From Physcomitrium patens (taxonomy: Eukaryota > Streptophyta > Bryopsida > Funariales > Funariaceae), in the NCBI RefSeq assembly GCF_000002425.4, contig NC_037254.1, positions 9,866,408 to 9,930,407 on the forward strand: a DNA stretch of 64,000 nucleotides, in the 5' to 3' direction. Below, in pieces: positions 11,805-25,500 of the stretch (within the stretch, counting starts at the first letter, position 1; every line of letters starts with the position of its first letter). Both the position numbers and the translations under genes were made by a program. The notes beneath the pieces are model-generated. The model searched no databases. It was not told where the DNA came from and was given only the letters and a program-made list of their open reading frames with translations.

Positions 11805-12750
11805 ATGACAAAGCTTCTTGAATTGAAGAGTATAATGGCACAAATGCAAGAGTAATTGAGTGAATTAATGCTTGCAATGCATCAACATGTTCTACAAGAA
11901 GCAACAAGAATGGCACAAAAAAAAGATATAAAGATGATTGAAATTGCTTCAACATCTGCACCAAATCATATCCCTTCTCTTATGGTAAAATATCCTTCTA
12001 GTATTAGAAAACTAAGGATTGCACTGCTTGAGAAGTTTGATGGTACAAGATCTAAGTTTTAAAAATTTATCAATCAAGTACAACTTGTGATTGAAATTCT
12101 AAAGCTATCCAACTCCAAGATTACAAGTTAGATTCATTGATATATTTCTTTCAAGTTCATTATTATCATGGTTTTCATCTTTTTTTAAACAACAAGATCC
12201 AATATTGAATAATTTAGAGGCTTTTATGGTAGAGTTTTGATCAATACAAAAAAATGTGATGTAATTTTTGCTGCAACCAACAAGATCCATATTTTGTGAC
12301 AAGCTAAGAAATCAATAATATTATATGTTTTATAATTTTGATAACTTACAATTGATATCAAGTAGAATAATGTTGCACTTGTTAGCCAATTTTTCTATGA
12401 TTTACAATATGAAGTAAAAAAAATAATGCTCAACTTATTTAATCCTGAAACATTAAATCAAACAATTGACTTTGCTATGAAAAGTGATAATAAACTTTTT
12501 GAATTTTGATATAAAAGTTACAAAAGTGTGCTTCAATGTTATTATAATTCAATGGCAAAACTAATGTCTCCTCAATACATACATTTGAAAGTAGAAGATA
12601 TGAAAATTGAAATAATATGTTTCAAATCTCTTATTAAGTAAGAAAAGACTCATCATCGTTACAAAAGATTGTACTTGTATTGTGGAGAATCTAATCACAT
12701 TACTTAATATTGTCTAAAGAAATGACACAACTACAAAATGAAGAGTACAG
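11805..12750 (+). pseudogene. gag of gypsy copy B
   Basis: ATG at 11805 (MTKLLELKSIM) aligns with the gag starts of A and C. 11856-12059 is open for 68 codons. Zinc-knuckle remnant LYLYCGESNHIT near 12674-12710. Broken by many stops. Confidence 0.7.
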
Positions 12751-12805
12751 CTATCAAAGAAGATAGTATGTTGAAAAACAAGTTTGTCCAACTATAATAG
12801 GGACC

Positions 12806-14650
12806 ATGTGGCTAGAACTTTCTACAACACCTATTCAAGGTCTTATTTTCTCCTCAAAACCTTCTCTTTATTTTACAATAAACATTATTTTAGGACCTAC
12901 ACATTACAAAGCCTCTGCTTTCTTAGATTCAAGAGCCTTAGCTTATTTTTTAGATGAAAAATTTACTAAAGGACATATCATATTTTTAGTAAAAAAAATT
13001 AAACATGTTCACATAGAAGTCATAGATGGTTGTCTATTGTCTTTAAGAGATGTAAATTATGAAATCCTTCCTATAGAAATAACAACTAATGATCTTTATA
13101 GCTTTGTAATATTTAATATTATTAAATCTCTTTCAAATCCAATCATTTTAGATTTATCATAGTTAAAAAAATATAACTCTAAAATAGATTAGATTTCTCA
13201 AAGTCTTGACTTTTTTAAAAGTATAATTTAGACTATAGTTAATCAAATAAAAATTTATAAGCCTAATATGAATAAACCTATATTTTTAGATGTAAGAACT
13301 TTCTTGCATGCTACAAAAAAAAGATTACCTTGTGTCATTTATGTGACATTTATTTCTAATGGTGGAAAGACTTCAAATGGCATTCTAAGCCAATATCAAG
13401 ATTTTTAAGATATATTTGAGAAGAAGAATACAAATAATTTTTCAAAATGTTGTTCCTATGATTATTCAATTGACCTTCAAGAAGCAGCTCAACCACCATT
13501 TAGATCAATCTACAATTTATCTCAAAATAATTTGGTTGAACTCAAAGAGTATATTGAAAAAATTCTAGCCAAGAACTTCATATGCCATTCCAAATCTCCA
13601 ATAGAAGCTTCAATTTTATTTGTGAAAAAAAAAGATAGATCATTGCTGATATCTCTTAATTATTAAGAATTCAATAAAATTATTATTAAAAATTAATACC
13701 TATTACCTTTGATATTTAGACTTTTTCATCAATTGAATCAAACTAAGATCTATACAAAAAATAGATCTACAAGGAACATATAATTTGATACATATTAAAA
13801 AAAAAGATAAATAAAAGACTATATTTTGAACTAGGTATGGACATTTTAAATACAATGTCATATCTTTTGTACTTACAAATGCTTCAGTAGCTTTCTAATA
13901 TCTAATAAATGATGTTTTTTTGAAATTTTTTAGATAACTTTATTATTTGTTATTTATTTGACATCTTAATCTATTGTAAAAATACAAAAGAACATGAACT
14001 TTATATTTTTCATATGTTACAAAAACTAAGAAATGTAGAATTCTATGCTAAGATAGAAAAGTATGCATTTTACACTACTCAAGTTGACTTCTTAAAATAT
14101 ATCATTTCAAATGATGGACTTATAATGAATCTTAAAAAAGATCAAACTATTATGGATTGGAAGATCTCAAAAATGATAAAAGATATTCAATGCTTTTTAG
14201 AATTTTTCAATTATTATCGGATCTTGATCAAAGACTTGTCTCAAGTTGGAGCTCTACTTACATATTTGACTTATAAAGACAAACTTTAATGGAATTAAGA
14301 AGTAGAAGCAATATTTGAAGCTTTAAAGATAGCCTTTATTTCTACACCAATTTTATATTGCATCAATTTTTTTAAGCTATTTTTTATGGAAACAGATGCA
14401 TCAAACTTTGCTTTGAATGTAGTATTATCACAAATCAGAACAGATGATAAAGTTCACCTTATAGCTTTTCATTAAAGAAAATTTTTAATAATCAAGATCA
14501 ACTACAAGATTCATAATAAAGAACTTCTTCCAATTATGGATTTATTTTAAGTGTAGTGCCATTATCTAAAAGGCACTACTAATCTAATCATTTTTTATAT
14601 AAACCACAAGCATCTTAAATATTTTATATCAATACATATTTTGAATTTTT
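12806..14650 (+). pseudogene. protease, RT and RNase H of gypsy copy B
   Basis: 12806-13159 is open for 118 codons and contains ASAFLDSRALAYFLDEKF, the protease region with the catalytic D-S-G turned to D-S-R. RT covers 13540-14290, with a 91-codon open piece at 14014 (FYAKIEKYAFYT...VDFLKYIISNDG). RNase H remnant (METDASNFALNVVLSQ) is near 14390-14440. The YXDD motif region near 13950 is frameshifted and degraded. Confidence 0.75.
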
Positions 14651-15360
14651 GTTAAGCTTGTTGAAGTATTTCTTTGTCAAGATTTGATTTTAAGATTACT
14701 TATTGATTCAAAAAATAATAATATTTTTTAAATACGATTTTTAGATATTTTTATCTTACATCAAAAGAAACAAATATATATTTTGATTAATAAAGAAGGA
14801 TTCTCTTGAAATCAAAGAATTTTTATCTTTGAACAATAAACACAACATTGACTATTGATTCAATCCTTGTCAAATAAATTCAATCAAATATATCCTCTAA
14901 TCTGCTTGTTCATGATATCAAGAATCCTTCTTCTAAGTTTCATGATACTTCCAAGTTTGAGTTCAAGAACAATCTACTCTATTTTGAAAGATGCCTATAT
15001 ATTCTAAAATGAGAAGTTCATTTATGTATTCTTTAAGCACATCATAGCTTTCCAATGGTCGAGCATTTTGGATACAACAAGTCTTTTAAACTTATATCTA
15101 GAGACTTTTAGTGGCTGCAAATATGGAAGGTAGTAAAAGACTTTGTCTAATCATGTGTCATTTTTTCAAAGTCAAAAATTCCTTCTCATCGAGCCTATGG
15201 ACTATCCCAACCATTGTCCATACTCGAATAACCATGATCTTTTATTTCTTTAGATTTTATTACGGATCTTTTAGTCTCATATTTGTATGATTATATATTC
15301 ATAGTAGTAGATTATTTTACTAAAATGACACATTTTATACCATGTACAAAATATATCATA

Positions 15361-15391
<31 letters not shown>

Positions 15392-16294
15392 CTAATTTTT
15401 TTTTTTGAAAATATCTATTGCTATTATTGATTATCCAAGGATATTATATCAAATAGGGAGATTCAATTTGCATTAAGATTTTAAAGAATCATTTTTAAGT
15501 TTTTAAAAGTAGATATAAAGTTAACTTTGATCTTTGATCCTCAAACTGATGGATAGACAAAGCATATTAATCAAATTTTCAAGCAGTATTTGAAATGTAT
15601 CATCAATTATCAATAAGATAATTGAATGATTCTTTTACCATTGGTAAAATTTTTCTATAATAAAACAATATACTCTTCTACTCACCAAACAACTTTCTTT
15701 GCTAATTATGATTATCATCCATAACTTGATGCTTTTGACTTTTCAAGAGTTGATAATCCTATTACATAAGATTTGGAAAATTCTTTATTAAAGCTATATA
15801 TAACAATGAAGGTGTAATTAAAAGATGCTCAAGAACGAAAAGAGATAAACATAAATACTGATTGCAAGAAATAACTACAATTCAATGTGGATGATAGAAT
15901 ATGGTTATTTCATTGTAATATTAAGACTACTCGCTTTTGTGACAAGTTAGAGTATTGTAAGCTTATACTTTTTTCTATTTATAAATAGATCAATCCAATT
16001 GCTTATCAATTATACCTATTGGAGTCAATGAAGATTCATCTTATATTCCACATGTCTCTTTTTGAACCATAGAAGACAATGAATATATTAAGAAAAAAAC
16101 AAGTATCACCACCTCCTATAAAAACAGATAATAATGAAGAATTTGAAATAGAAGAAGTCTTAGATTTAAAGCAATACCAAAATAGGTTAGAATATCTTGT
16201 TCATTGGCATAGATATGATATTAATAAACATACATGGCAGTCAACAAATAATCTTGCAAATACAACAAAGAAAGTAGAGACTTTTCATCAATAA
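14650..16294 (+). pseudogene. integrase and chromodomain of gypsy copy B
   Basis: A decayed zinc-binding N-terminus near 15000-15180 is followed by a core interrupted by an A(28) run at 15364-15391. The C-terminus is best preserved: 16079-16291 is open and encodes EEFEIEEVLDLKQYQNRL and HWHRYDINKHTWQ, a chromodomain with aromatic-cage positions still aromatic. Confidence 0.75.
15364..15391 (+). repeat. A(28) homopolymer inside copy B integrase
   Basis: Run of about 28 A, replacing a short GKE-type segment (GKERAKN in copy A) and destroying the frame. Confidence 0.95.
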
Positions 16295-16399
16295 CATCTA
16301 TTAAAATCTAAATAGAGAATAATAAATCTTTGCTATAAAAAAAAATTAAGAGAAGATAATATTCTATTTTTTATCCTTGTTTGTTATTTTTGTGTATAA

Positions 16400-16850
16400 T
16401 GTAGTGCTAAGAAAATAGAAAACTAATAACTAGCGGATTCAACTAATGAGCTATTATTTGTTGAATTGGTGAATAAGATATTGCAATTGTTTCAACCTTC
16501 AAAACAATATAATCGAGATGAAGATCTTTAAAAACAACATGCTTTTCTTTGAATAGATGACGAGATACAACGAGTTTGGTATTACAACATTAGAAGAGAC
16601 TCTTAATATTTGGTGATTTTATTAGAGGTAGGAACAACTTTTGATAATGTTTCAAATGTTTATTTGAAGGAAGTTATAAAGGCCTCAATAATGATCAAAT
16701 AACAAGATGGTCTTTCTGCCTTGATATATGACATTATCAATGGCTAAGAGGACCTATCAACCATCTTTATAGAATATAAAGATCAGAGTATGTGATAGAC
16801 ATAAATTGTTGCATCTTAGATTTCCTAAACATATAATAACTGCACCTCGT
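16400..16850 (+). pseudogene. Extra 3' reading frame of gypsy copy B
   Basis: Homologous to the frames at 8160-8612 and 46280-46685. Readable pieces include ELVNKILQLFQPSKQYNRDEDL, then RRDS, a TAA in place of the copy A/C TGA, and YLVILLEVGTTFDNV. Heavily mutated. Confidence 0.5.
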
Positions 16851-16877
16851 AGAACTTGTTATTACAAAGAAAAATAT

Positions 16878-17443
16878 TGTCACAAACATATTTTCATAGA
16901 TATGTATACTTATGCTAATAATTATCTACATGATTAGATATAAGTAGATAAAAATAGATAAAAATAGATTAATTTTGTAATAACTTTTAAAATAACTTTT
17001 TAAAAGCTTCATAGATATAATTTTGACTTAATATTTTTATAGTTGACTTTTAGGTTAGAAACTTTATTAATAAGTTAGCCATGTATCACATGTGTAGATA
17101 GTTTATGAAATAAGTAAATTATATAGTACACACATAGAAAATTTATCTTGTAAGTTAAGACATGTGGCTTGCAAAATCAACATATATTGGAGGTCTTATA
17201 AAACGTCACTACATAGATCCTAAGTGGATAATATATATAGAGACAAGAGTGAAGCCTTCTTCACTCTTTTCAATTCTTTTCTTGCTATAGTCTAGATTTA
17301 AGAGTCTTTAGTTTTTTTGTCTTTTGGCAACAACCATTCAAATTTCCTCTTAATATACATGTTTCTTTAATTCTATTTTGTCATACTTCTTTGAAAAAAG
17401 TCTCACTTGGTTATTTGTTTTCATCAGATTTTTATCCATGACA
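16878..17443 (+). repeat. 3' LTR of gypsy copy B
   Basis: 566 bp, TGTCACAAACATA to CCATGACA. Near its start it carries about 10 extra bases (TTTTCATAGATATGTA region) absent from the 5' LTR. Confidence 0.85.
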
Positions 17444-17448
17444 ATTAT

Positions 17449-17571
17449 CTCACAAAGCAAATTGCAACAAACATCTTCAAAAAACTTCTTCTTAGAGCTA
17501 AGTTTCTAACTTTTAGGAATATATTAAGTCTTGTTTCAATAGAAAATTAAGTCCCACTTTTGGAGGAGGAG
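17449..17571 (+). other. copia C-terminal tail and polypurine tract
   Basis: Continues the copia RNase H end after copy B and finishes with tggaggaggag at 17561-17571, a typical copia polypurine tract immediately followed by TGTTGAATGTCCCA. Confidence 0.75.
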
Positions 17572-17750
17572 TGTTGAATGTCCCATACTCTATGTACCAA
17601 AAGTTGTGACTTATCCAACTTCCTAACTGAAAGTGCTCTTGCCATGGCTTTTGACACATCTTCGTTCATAACAGAATGTTATTCATCCAATTTTCATAGC
17701 ATATTTAAGGTGATGTTATAAGTACATAGTGCATGGTGTGATATCTTTTG
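17572..17750 (+). repeat. Start of copia 3' LTR
   Basis: Begins TGTTGAATGTCCCATACTC directly after the polypurine tract, and includes CATAACAGAATGTTA, a common style of plant copia LTR. The 5' LTR lies outside the window, so the right end cannot be set. Sequence character changes near 17750, where the LTR may be truncated. Confidence 0.65.
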
Positions 17751-17815
17751 GTATCCGTTTGCATGCTATCCACCTGATCGGCCAGAGAAGAGTTTGCTTT
17801 TGCCAGTAGGTAAAT

Positions 17816-18660
17816 CTACCGGGTGTGATGATGAAGGTTCTCGGACACGCTGTGCATGTTCTTCTTGTGCTGCTTGTGTATTGTCGCTATCACCTCCCTT
17901 AACTTATCAAACTGCTGAGTGTTTTCATCACCTCCAGCGTCTCTTTGCTTCGTCAACTTCCGCGTTTCTCTCGTTGAGGGCTTGTACCTCCATTGCATAA
18001 CGTGAGACTCGTCATCTTCCTCCTCTGAGCTTTGAAATTGCGATTGTACACACTTGCTCAATACTCTAGCCTAATGTTTGAGTGCTTGCGAGACTGCCAA
18101 CACGTATCAAGTTGTAGTGAACCATGTTGTTGTCTAAAAAACATGGCGATCAGATCAACATTTGCAATATGTATAGTATCGCAAGGTTCAGGTCATATAG
18201 TTGTGAGCCCAGCTTCGCTGAGTCTGCGCGTTTGAGGCCTTGCTGCCATCTCGAACGGATTAGAGTAGCTGATCCGTTTCAATCAATCGCAAGCTTCCTT
18301 AGGTAATCTGTCGAATTCATTAGCATACGCTCTTCCAGTAGGCTCAACCACATCTTTGTCAAGAGTTGGAGGCACTTCTTTCTGCCGCACCTTCCCTTTG
18401 GACCCACTTGCAGCAGAGGTCTAAGCAGATGAAAGCTTCAGTTTCATCATAATTCGTGTAATATCCCCAACTTTATAGTCCACACTTCGATGCTGGATGT
18501 GAAGTTCTTCATAGGTAAAAGCTGTGACTATGGGAGACACGTTCCATCAATAGAAAGATAAAGAGAAAAACCCAGAATAGACCACTCTTTCTCTTGCAAA
18601 TGCTCGATATATAGCTGCACAAATCATTCCAACCTCATCACAAAATAATGTAGTGATAAC
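17816..18660 (-). pseudogene. Unrecognised decayed coding stretch
   Basis: On the minus strand a protein-like reading runs from about 18655 (VITTLFCDEVGMICAAIYRA) through VSPIVTAFTYEELHIQHRS, DYKVGDITRIMMKLKLSSA, a stop, EPTGRAYANEFDRLPKEACD, a stop, and HIANVDLIAMFFRQQHGS. It shifts frame near 18060 into SEEEDDESHVMQWRYKPS and ends near 17816. GC is higher than the flanks. A possible acceptor AG precedes 18655. At least four stops or shifts make it a pseudogene. I do not recognise the family; a transposon gag or a captured host exon are both possible. Confidence 0.4.
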
Positions 18661-18699
18661 AAAACACTGAAACACTTATGTGTGTCGAGACTTATCCTG

Positions 18700-21600
18700 G
18701 TGATGAGTTTTATGTCAAAAAAATGTAAGTAGAGACTGAGAGGTAGTTCCATCAGATGGTGCCTTGATCTGTTATTCAACATATTTATGTTAAATAACCC
18801 TATAACCTACATCCCTCGAAATCAAAAATCAAAGTAATGAAGCGTACCACTAGTGAGAAACAGATGTGGCACATGAAGCTCTTCTGCGTACAGTACAGAG
18901 CATAACAGAGTACAGTTGCAGGTTTTAAAATTTATGGTTTCATTGTGTTTCGAAATATAGCTCGTCTCCTCCCATTGCTATAGAGCAATCTGCCTCCAAC
19001 CCACCACTGAATCGTCACCAGGCGACAAACCATGCAGCGCAACTGCTATTCACATGCCCCTCACCCGCCTTAAGAAAACCCGATCGGAGCAAATGCACCA
19101 AAATATCAGTGTTGCGAGTGAAGAAGCCGTTGGGATCTTTATAACTGGGTTATTGGAATTACACATTGCCCTAACCATTTTGCATTACCCAAGTCCTCAA
19201 AGTTCTCTCTCTGTACAGCCAATTAGATTGCATTTTTGTCTCTTTATCTTATACACAAGCTATTTTATATAATAGTATAAAAGCAGTATTTTATTGGATT
19301 TTATTCTCAATCATTGAGGAAAAAAAATAGTTTAGAGTTGGATTTTGCTAAGTTCAAAAGGAAAATTAAGAGGAGTTCCTTCATAATTTTGAGTAGCACA
19401 TGTATTGCATAGTTCTCAATTAGCACATATCATTTGGGTTGAAATAGTTTTGTTGATTTTAATGTTTGGTTTTAGTTTTTTTGTTGTTTCAAAGAGTATC
19501 TTATTCAAATTGAATGTATCAAACAACTTTAGATACATCATGGTACATAAGAAGAAAAGATTAAGGTTTTATATGATGAAAATTGTTTAAAATATTTTTT
19601 GGAAGTTGTTAGAATATTATTGACATTACTTATTAATCTTCCATGAAAGCTTATAAACATCTTTATTAAATTGAAATGAGTAAAGTATTCAAGTAAGAAT
19701 GTACAACTCCAAAGATAAATTAAAGTGTGTTCTAGTCAAAGAAATTTTTGTGGATGTAAAGACACTTTTAGAAGATTATTTGATGTAAAGCAAAACCTTT
19801 GTGTAATAAAAAAACACATTTTGATGCAAATTTTATTTATATACTTTACACAAAATTCATTTCAAAACCTTTGATAGTAGTGATATTATTTAATATTATG
19901 TATTTACAAGTTACATAAACTTATTTTTTGTCCTATAACAATTGATTAGTTTCCTCCATTAGTATAAAATATTTCCACTACATTGACTTTCAAGAAAAAA
20001 TGAATAATTTTTTCTAATTAATGTTGTTGTTTGAATTTTGCTATATGTGAGAATTTATATGGAATTCAATAAAACATCCAAGGTTATAGCTTAACTATAA
20101 TTTTATTTACTATAATCATTAAAAAATTGATTCTTATTTATATAATATTTTGAATTATACAAATTATAGCAACATAAATTACTATTAGATCAAAGAATAA
20201 AGAAAATATTAAATTGATCCATTCAAATTTTAAATCAACCTACAACATGATTGTACTTGTCTCATTGCACTTTTGCTATAACTTTCATTGCCTTCTTGTA
20301 TCTTTTTTCCCTGTTTATAAATGTATTTTGGTCTAATTATTCATATTGTGGAAGTTAGTCATGCCTCACTTCACATTTGTCCTAGCCTTTTTTTCCTTTT
20401 CTACCTTAAGCTATTTATTAACTTTTGGTGTTCTTTTAACATTGCAACCAATAATTTTTTTTCTCTACTAATTTAAAATATTATTAGTTCTTTATTATGA
20501 ATAATGCTACCTCTTCCAAAACAATCCTATGAATCATTAGAAGAAGCTTTCAAGCCAATTAATTATTTTAAATAAGCAAAGGATATGCATTCATGAAGCA
20601 ATGCTTAGTTGCTACAAAAGTCATGTTTAAGTATAATTGTGTTACATAGTATGAATCCTCAAAACAAATAGGAGGCCAATGGCATAGTATGGTATCAAAA
20701 CATATGCATTCAAGCAACTTCTTAATTGAGCTCTTTGACAGATAGGTAAAGACAATCTATTGGTGGCATATTTTAGTTTGCAACAATGAATTTAATCACA
20801 AATGACCATCATCAACAATAATCCAATTGCTTCTCAAATTTAAGCTATCAAGTGTGTGTTTCTTAAGCAAATGCTTCATTTAGGAGTAGCTTCAAAATAA
20901 GTATTGATTGCATTACAAATAGAAAATATCAACTTGTATACAATCAACATAGTTATATATGCTTAACTAATTTGTATGGAATCTATAACAAACAAATGCA
21001 TTTTTGCAAAGGTGGGTTGTAAGATCAATCTCCACTTCTTTCTCTCATAGATATTCTTCACAAAAGTGGAAATTGTTTTGGATATTAGTACAATACTTCC
21101 AATAAGATGATGAATTTATATTATGTCTATCCATGTTGCATTAAGTAGAGAAATATCCATATACACTTGTATTTGATTGTACGTACAAGACAAATAGATT
21201 CAAGTTGCCAATGGTCAATTATTAGACATATCACTTGGCTAAAAAAACCCTCTATTGCAAATGAAGTGGGGTTGGTAAAAAAGAGCCTTGGAGCAATTGT
21301 GGCCAAACTAATATGTTGCTTAATTTGAAGTATCAATATATTAGGGACTTTCACAGTTTGAAATAACATAAGCCTCATCAATAATCATCTAGAATGCAAT
21401 CAACTTATGCAAAATGATTAAGAGGCTTGAAAAAATTATTGCACAATTGAAGATGGAAAAGAACAAAAACAAACAAAGCAAAAGTAATGTGTGGAGAAAC
21501 CAACAAAAGTCACGTTGTGGACCAATTTAAGATTTAGGTGGATTGATTTTTATTTCCCAAGAATACTCATGATTATATTGGATGTTGTTTGAATGCAAGA

Positions 21601-22300
21601 ATTTGTTAACATATTGTACAACCAAATTGGACACAAGATTTGAGTTGTGCCAAGTTTTAAACTCACAGTTACATGTTTTTGAGATACACCTCTGATTGTT
21701 CTGATTAACTCAGATGACTTAATTCTTTTGCAGGTTTTGTTGCTAGATGACATTTTAATCTCACGAAACACATGGTTGTTTATATCAGTGGAAATAATTC
21801 CGTCTTTCTGCACACTAGTAGAAGAAAAAGATATTACATCCTCAATTTAAGAGAGATCTCAAAAGGTCATGTTTTACGATTCATGACACTACCAATTTAT
21901 CTGACTACATGTCCAGCATTCGACTATGAGATAATGTGTTACTGTGAGAATGTGTTACTCCTTTCTGCATACAAGAAGAGTGAAGTACTTAAGAGAAACT
22001 TTGCTAAACTACATGCAGAAGGTATAGTTGGCTGAAAATGCAAAACCAGTTGAGAACTGAGTCAACTATACAGAAATTCATCAGAAGAGGGTTGAAAGCA
22101 TGCTATAAGCTGTGTGTAGTTGGATGACAATGTATTTTACTTACATCACCACTCATTAAACAAAATCCAGACAATGAAATTATCATCTAAAATAGTTCAT
22201 TTCCAGCAAAGTGGTAAATATCCTGAACGAATCATGCAATGAAAACAAACCCAAGACATAGCTTGTTCGTTCAAAAAACTGTGGTAACTACAGTTCCCTG
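18700..22300. other. AT-rich intergenic stretch, nothing recognised
   Basis: No credible gene, repeat pair or RNA. 18940-19300 is somewhat GC-richer and might be remnant gene or element sequence. Short open frames on both strands lack domain-like composition. 22300-22520 is likely 3' UTR or downstream sequence of PRP39. Confidence 0.5.
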
Positions 22301-22520
22301 TCCAATCTACTAGCTTTCTCCAACTGAAGGCCCGAAACATGAGGTTTTTCCTCATACAGCAAATGAATGCCAGCCTTTAAGCAAAAAAACACCAAGGCAT
22401 TCCATTATAGAAAAGAACTTCGCTCTGGCGATGGGCAGTAACAATTGCCCATGTAGCCTGAAGCCGTTGGCAGTGGTCGAGGAGCCGTTGGAAAAGTCAA
22501 AGGCCTCTTCATGCTGGGTC

Positions 22521-25500
22521 TTAAGCTTGGGGTTGAGGATGATGTTGAATTGAATCCTGAAAGAAGAATAACAAAAATGAAAAATCCTTGAAACAAGATG
22601 CAATATCAATCATTCTACCTCGCTGAATGCATGGATAACCGAATAAGGACCATCATTACAAAATTAGAAAGGTTCATACCGTGTGCGAAATGCCTGTAAT
22701 GACGCTATAATCACGCTCACCATCCTCCTGAGCTCCAACCGTTCACCTCCTGCTGACAATCCATCAATCATACCAGAAAGACACTCAATCAACAGAGATA
22801 ACTCAATACACGGAGGGACCTCCACAAAGCAAACATATAAAGCACTCACATGCAAGACAAGTAAAGCAATCTTGATATTTCCATCTATTTACGACTTCAT
22901 ACCTGGGGATATCCTTGCCCGTAACCACCATATGGGGGTTGTTGAGGCACAGGTGCTTGCTGCTGAGGAGGTCCATATGAAGTGTAGCCTCCATATCCCG
23001 CATATCCACCCTGCTACGGATATCAAAAATAGATGAATCAAAAAAGCAGCATGATAATAGAATATTATTTCGTAAATAGAATTCCATGAAATTTATAAGA
23101 TCTGATTCATTCTCAGGAAAACCTTGAGAAAGGGCCCAGCACCCAGTATATCTAGTTCATGAGATAGTGAGATAACCTGGTGAGCAGCATAGCCTTGATT
23201 CCACTGCTGTGACTGTACAGGTGGGGTGGGTTGCTGAATAGGAGGTTGTTGCCACCCCTGGGATTGCTGGGCATACCCAGCTTGGGGTGCGAATGTATTC
23301 CACTGAGTTTGCCCGCTGTAAGCCGGGGGTCCTGTAACTGGTGCTGTAGCTGTTGCTCCAACGTAAGGCTTGTGAACCTTCGCACGATCGGGCACAGAAT
23401 TATCTAAAGAAGGTCGCTTCTTGGATTCTACGGTACTTTTAGGAGGAGGAAAATATTCCACATGCCGTGCCTCCGATTTCTTGACATCTTCAACAGAGCC
23501 GAAACTATCAACAAACTGCACAGTCAAATCCGGAAATCAGATTTGAAAACTTTCCACAAAGACAATGTTTGTCGTTACCCCACACCAATGTGTGCATTGT
23601 CAGATTTGTAGAAGATTATCATCATGACACAGATGAGCAATTCTGCGAGCAAAAACTAAAAGTCTCAGCGAGAGTGCTCCAGGACAAACTCTAATCCAAC
23701 AAAAACGACAGCAGTTAAGAGAAGATTTGCAGAAGTACTAGACCGTACAACTGAATAACTACCTCAAGGCGAATGATTGACAGTTCTTCTCTGTCGGCTG
23801 CCGACAGAACAGAAGATCCTTCTATTTTAGAAGGGGCAATTGCTTTGTCCACCAAAGAATTGACGTACTCAACTTCAGATATTCCAGGATGATGAGAAGC
23901 CTCAAAATTGGTCACAGCCTGTGAGAATGTGGAAAGAGATCAAGAGGATAACACGTTAACTCACTGAGAGAAATCACAACCTTCAAAAGCCTCCACTGAA
24001 TGCGCACCATGGAACCAAAGGGGCATGAAATGACTTCATGCAAAAAGCTAGAAAGCATGCCGGACTGACACGATTATTTCACTAAGAAAAGACGTCATTC
24101 TTTACAAGCTCATACCTTCCGATAACGTACACATTCTACATACTCATGACAAGGAAAGAGAATAAAACAACAAGATAAATAAAAACAAGAGGATCAAGCA
24201 CTATGTATACATTTATGAGTTGATAGGATGATGCTAATACCTCCAACAAAGTCTTGGAAGATGGAAGACTATCCAAAGCTGTACTGTACACTTTTCGGGC
24301 TTTCTCTGGACTTTTTAACACCTTCAGAAGCAGACAACCAGTCAATCAAAAGTTGGTAACGTACTTCGAAGAACACCTTGATAATTCATGAATCGCAACA
24401 AGTTACAGAGTTATCAACCAAAACTCCGATCGGACATACATAAATTACAACCAACCTGGTCAAGAAACCGAGCGTACTGAATATACAAAACTGCACGAGC
24501 CCGAGAATCCTCTTTAATTTTCCCCAGCTCTAGAGCAGACTCGAAAAGAGAGCAAGCAGTATCTCCATTACCCTGCATATACTCCAAGCTTTCAGGAACG
24601 GCATCCAAAGATTTGAAGTATAACCATGGCTAAACAGTTGTACGGCAAAATCGACATTACCTCACTAATCAAGTAACCGCAGACATAACTGTAAAAGGTT
24701 AAATATTCAAGAGTATGCAGAATAAAAAGAATTTTCTCGGTGATCGAAGATTAAAACCTGACGTTTCTCGAAATTGGCATGCTTCACAATGGCCTCCAGA
24801 AGACCCGGTGCAAGACTGTTGCTCAGAACCTCGTATGAGGCACGTGCACCCTTTATATCAGCAAGTTGTTCTTGGTATCTTGCTGCGAAAAGGTGGATTT
24901 CTGGGCGTCGCTGCATCCAAACAACACTATCCAAAGTAAGAGCCAGGTCTAGAACATAACGAAGTACAAAACCACAAGAACTCACGTAAATGATATGAGG
25001 GAATCTTTCTAAAAGATGCTCCGCAACGTTCAAATAAAATGGTAAAAAAGATCATATAGTTTGAAAATTAAATTAGATAAATAGCGATCTGTGCAAGTAG
25101 ATAAACAACATGTTGCCAAAAAGATTCTGCTATGTCAAAACCTTCACAAAAGTCGAAGAAGCACGGTGAAGAGCATCAAGAGCACTCTCTATTTTCCCTT
25201 CCTCATCCATACGATGGACATAGCGAACCCAGTACTCTGAGTAGTTTGCACACGCAATTAAGCAACGTTCATACAACTTGATAGTCTGGACACCCAAACA
25301 AACGTCAATTCGCTTAGATATCTTATGATAACCACCTGAATTTCTTACAAGCGTAAAAGATATACTGGAAAACTATTGAGCAGTACAACCTCAATGAGGA
25401 GGCTACAGCAACATCGTTAGTAGAGATACTGCACTAGAGCTCACCTTCTCAATTCCCCCTTCCTTCTCGATAAAATCTAGATATTTGTGCCAATTCCCAA

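Larger units (their letters stand above)
11028..17443 (+). mobile_element. Ty3/gypsy chromovirus, copy B
   Basis: A 6.4-kb copy of the same family, inserted into the copia RNase H tail just after the codons for LEY. Starts TGTTATCATAGAC and ends CCATGACA. Flanking duplication is aatat (11023-11027) and attat (17444-17448), one mismatch. The most decayed of the three copies, with the most stops and an A(28) run in the integrase. It retains an RNase H region, unlike copy A. Confidence 0.9.
1..17750 (+). mobile_element. Decayed Ty1/copia LTR retrotransposon, split by three insertions
   Basis: Left edge is cut by the window; right end is uncertain. Domain order is copia-type: gag zinc knuckle (about 544-606), GAG-pre-integrase (982-1185), integrase (1190-2000), reverse transcriptase (2330-2553, resuming 9758-10600), RNase H (10670-11027, resuming 17449), polypurine tract, and 3' LTR start at 17572. 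Integrase before RT is diagnostic of copia. All reading frames carry many stops and shifts. The parts join in protein sense across each insertion, so this is one element broken by later arrivals, not several fragments. Confidence 0.85.
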
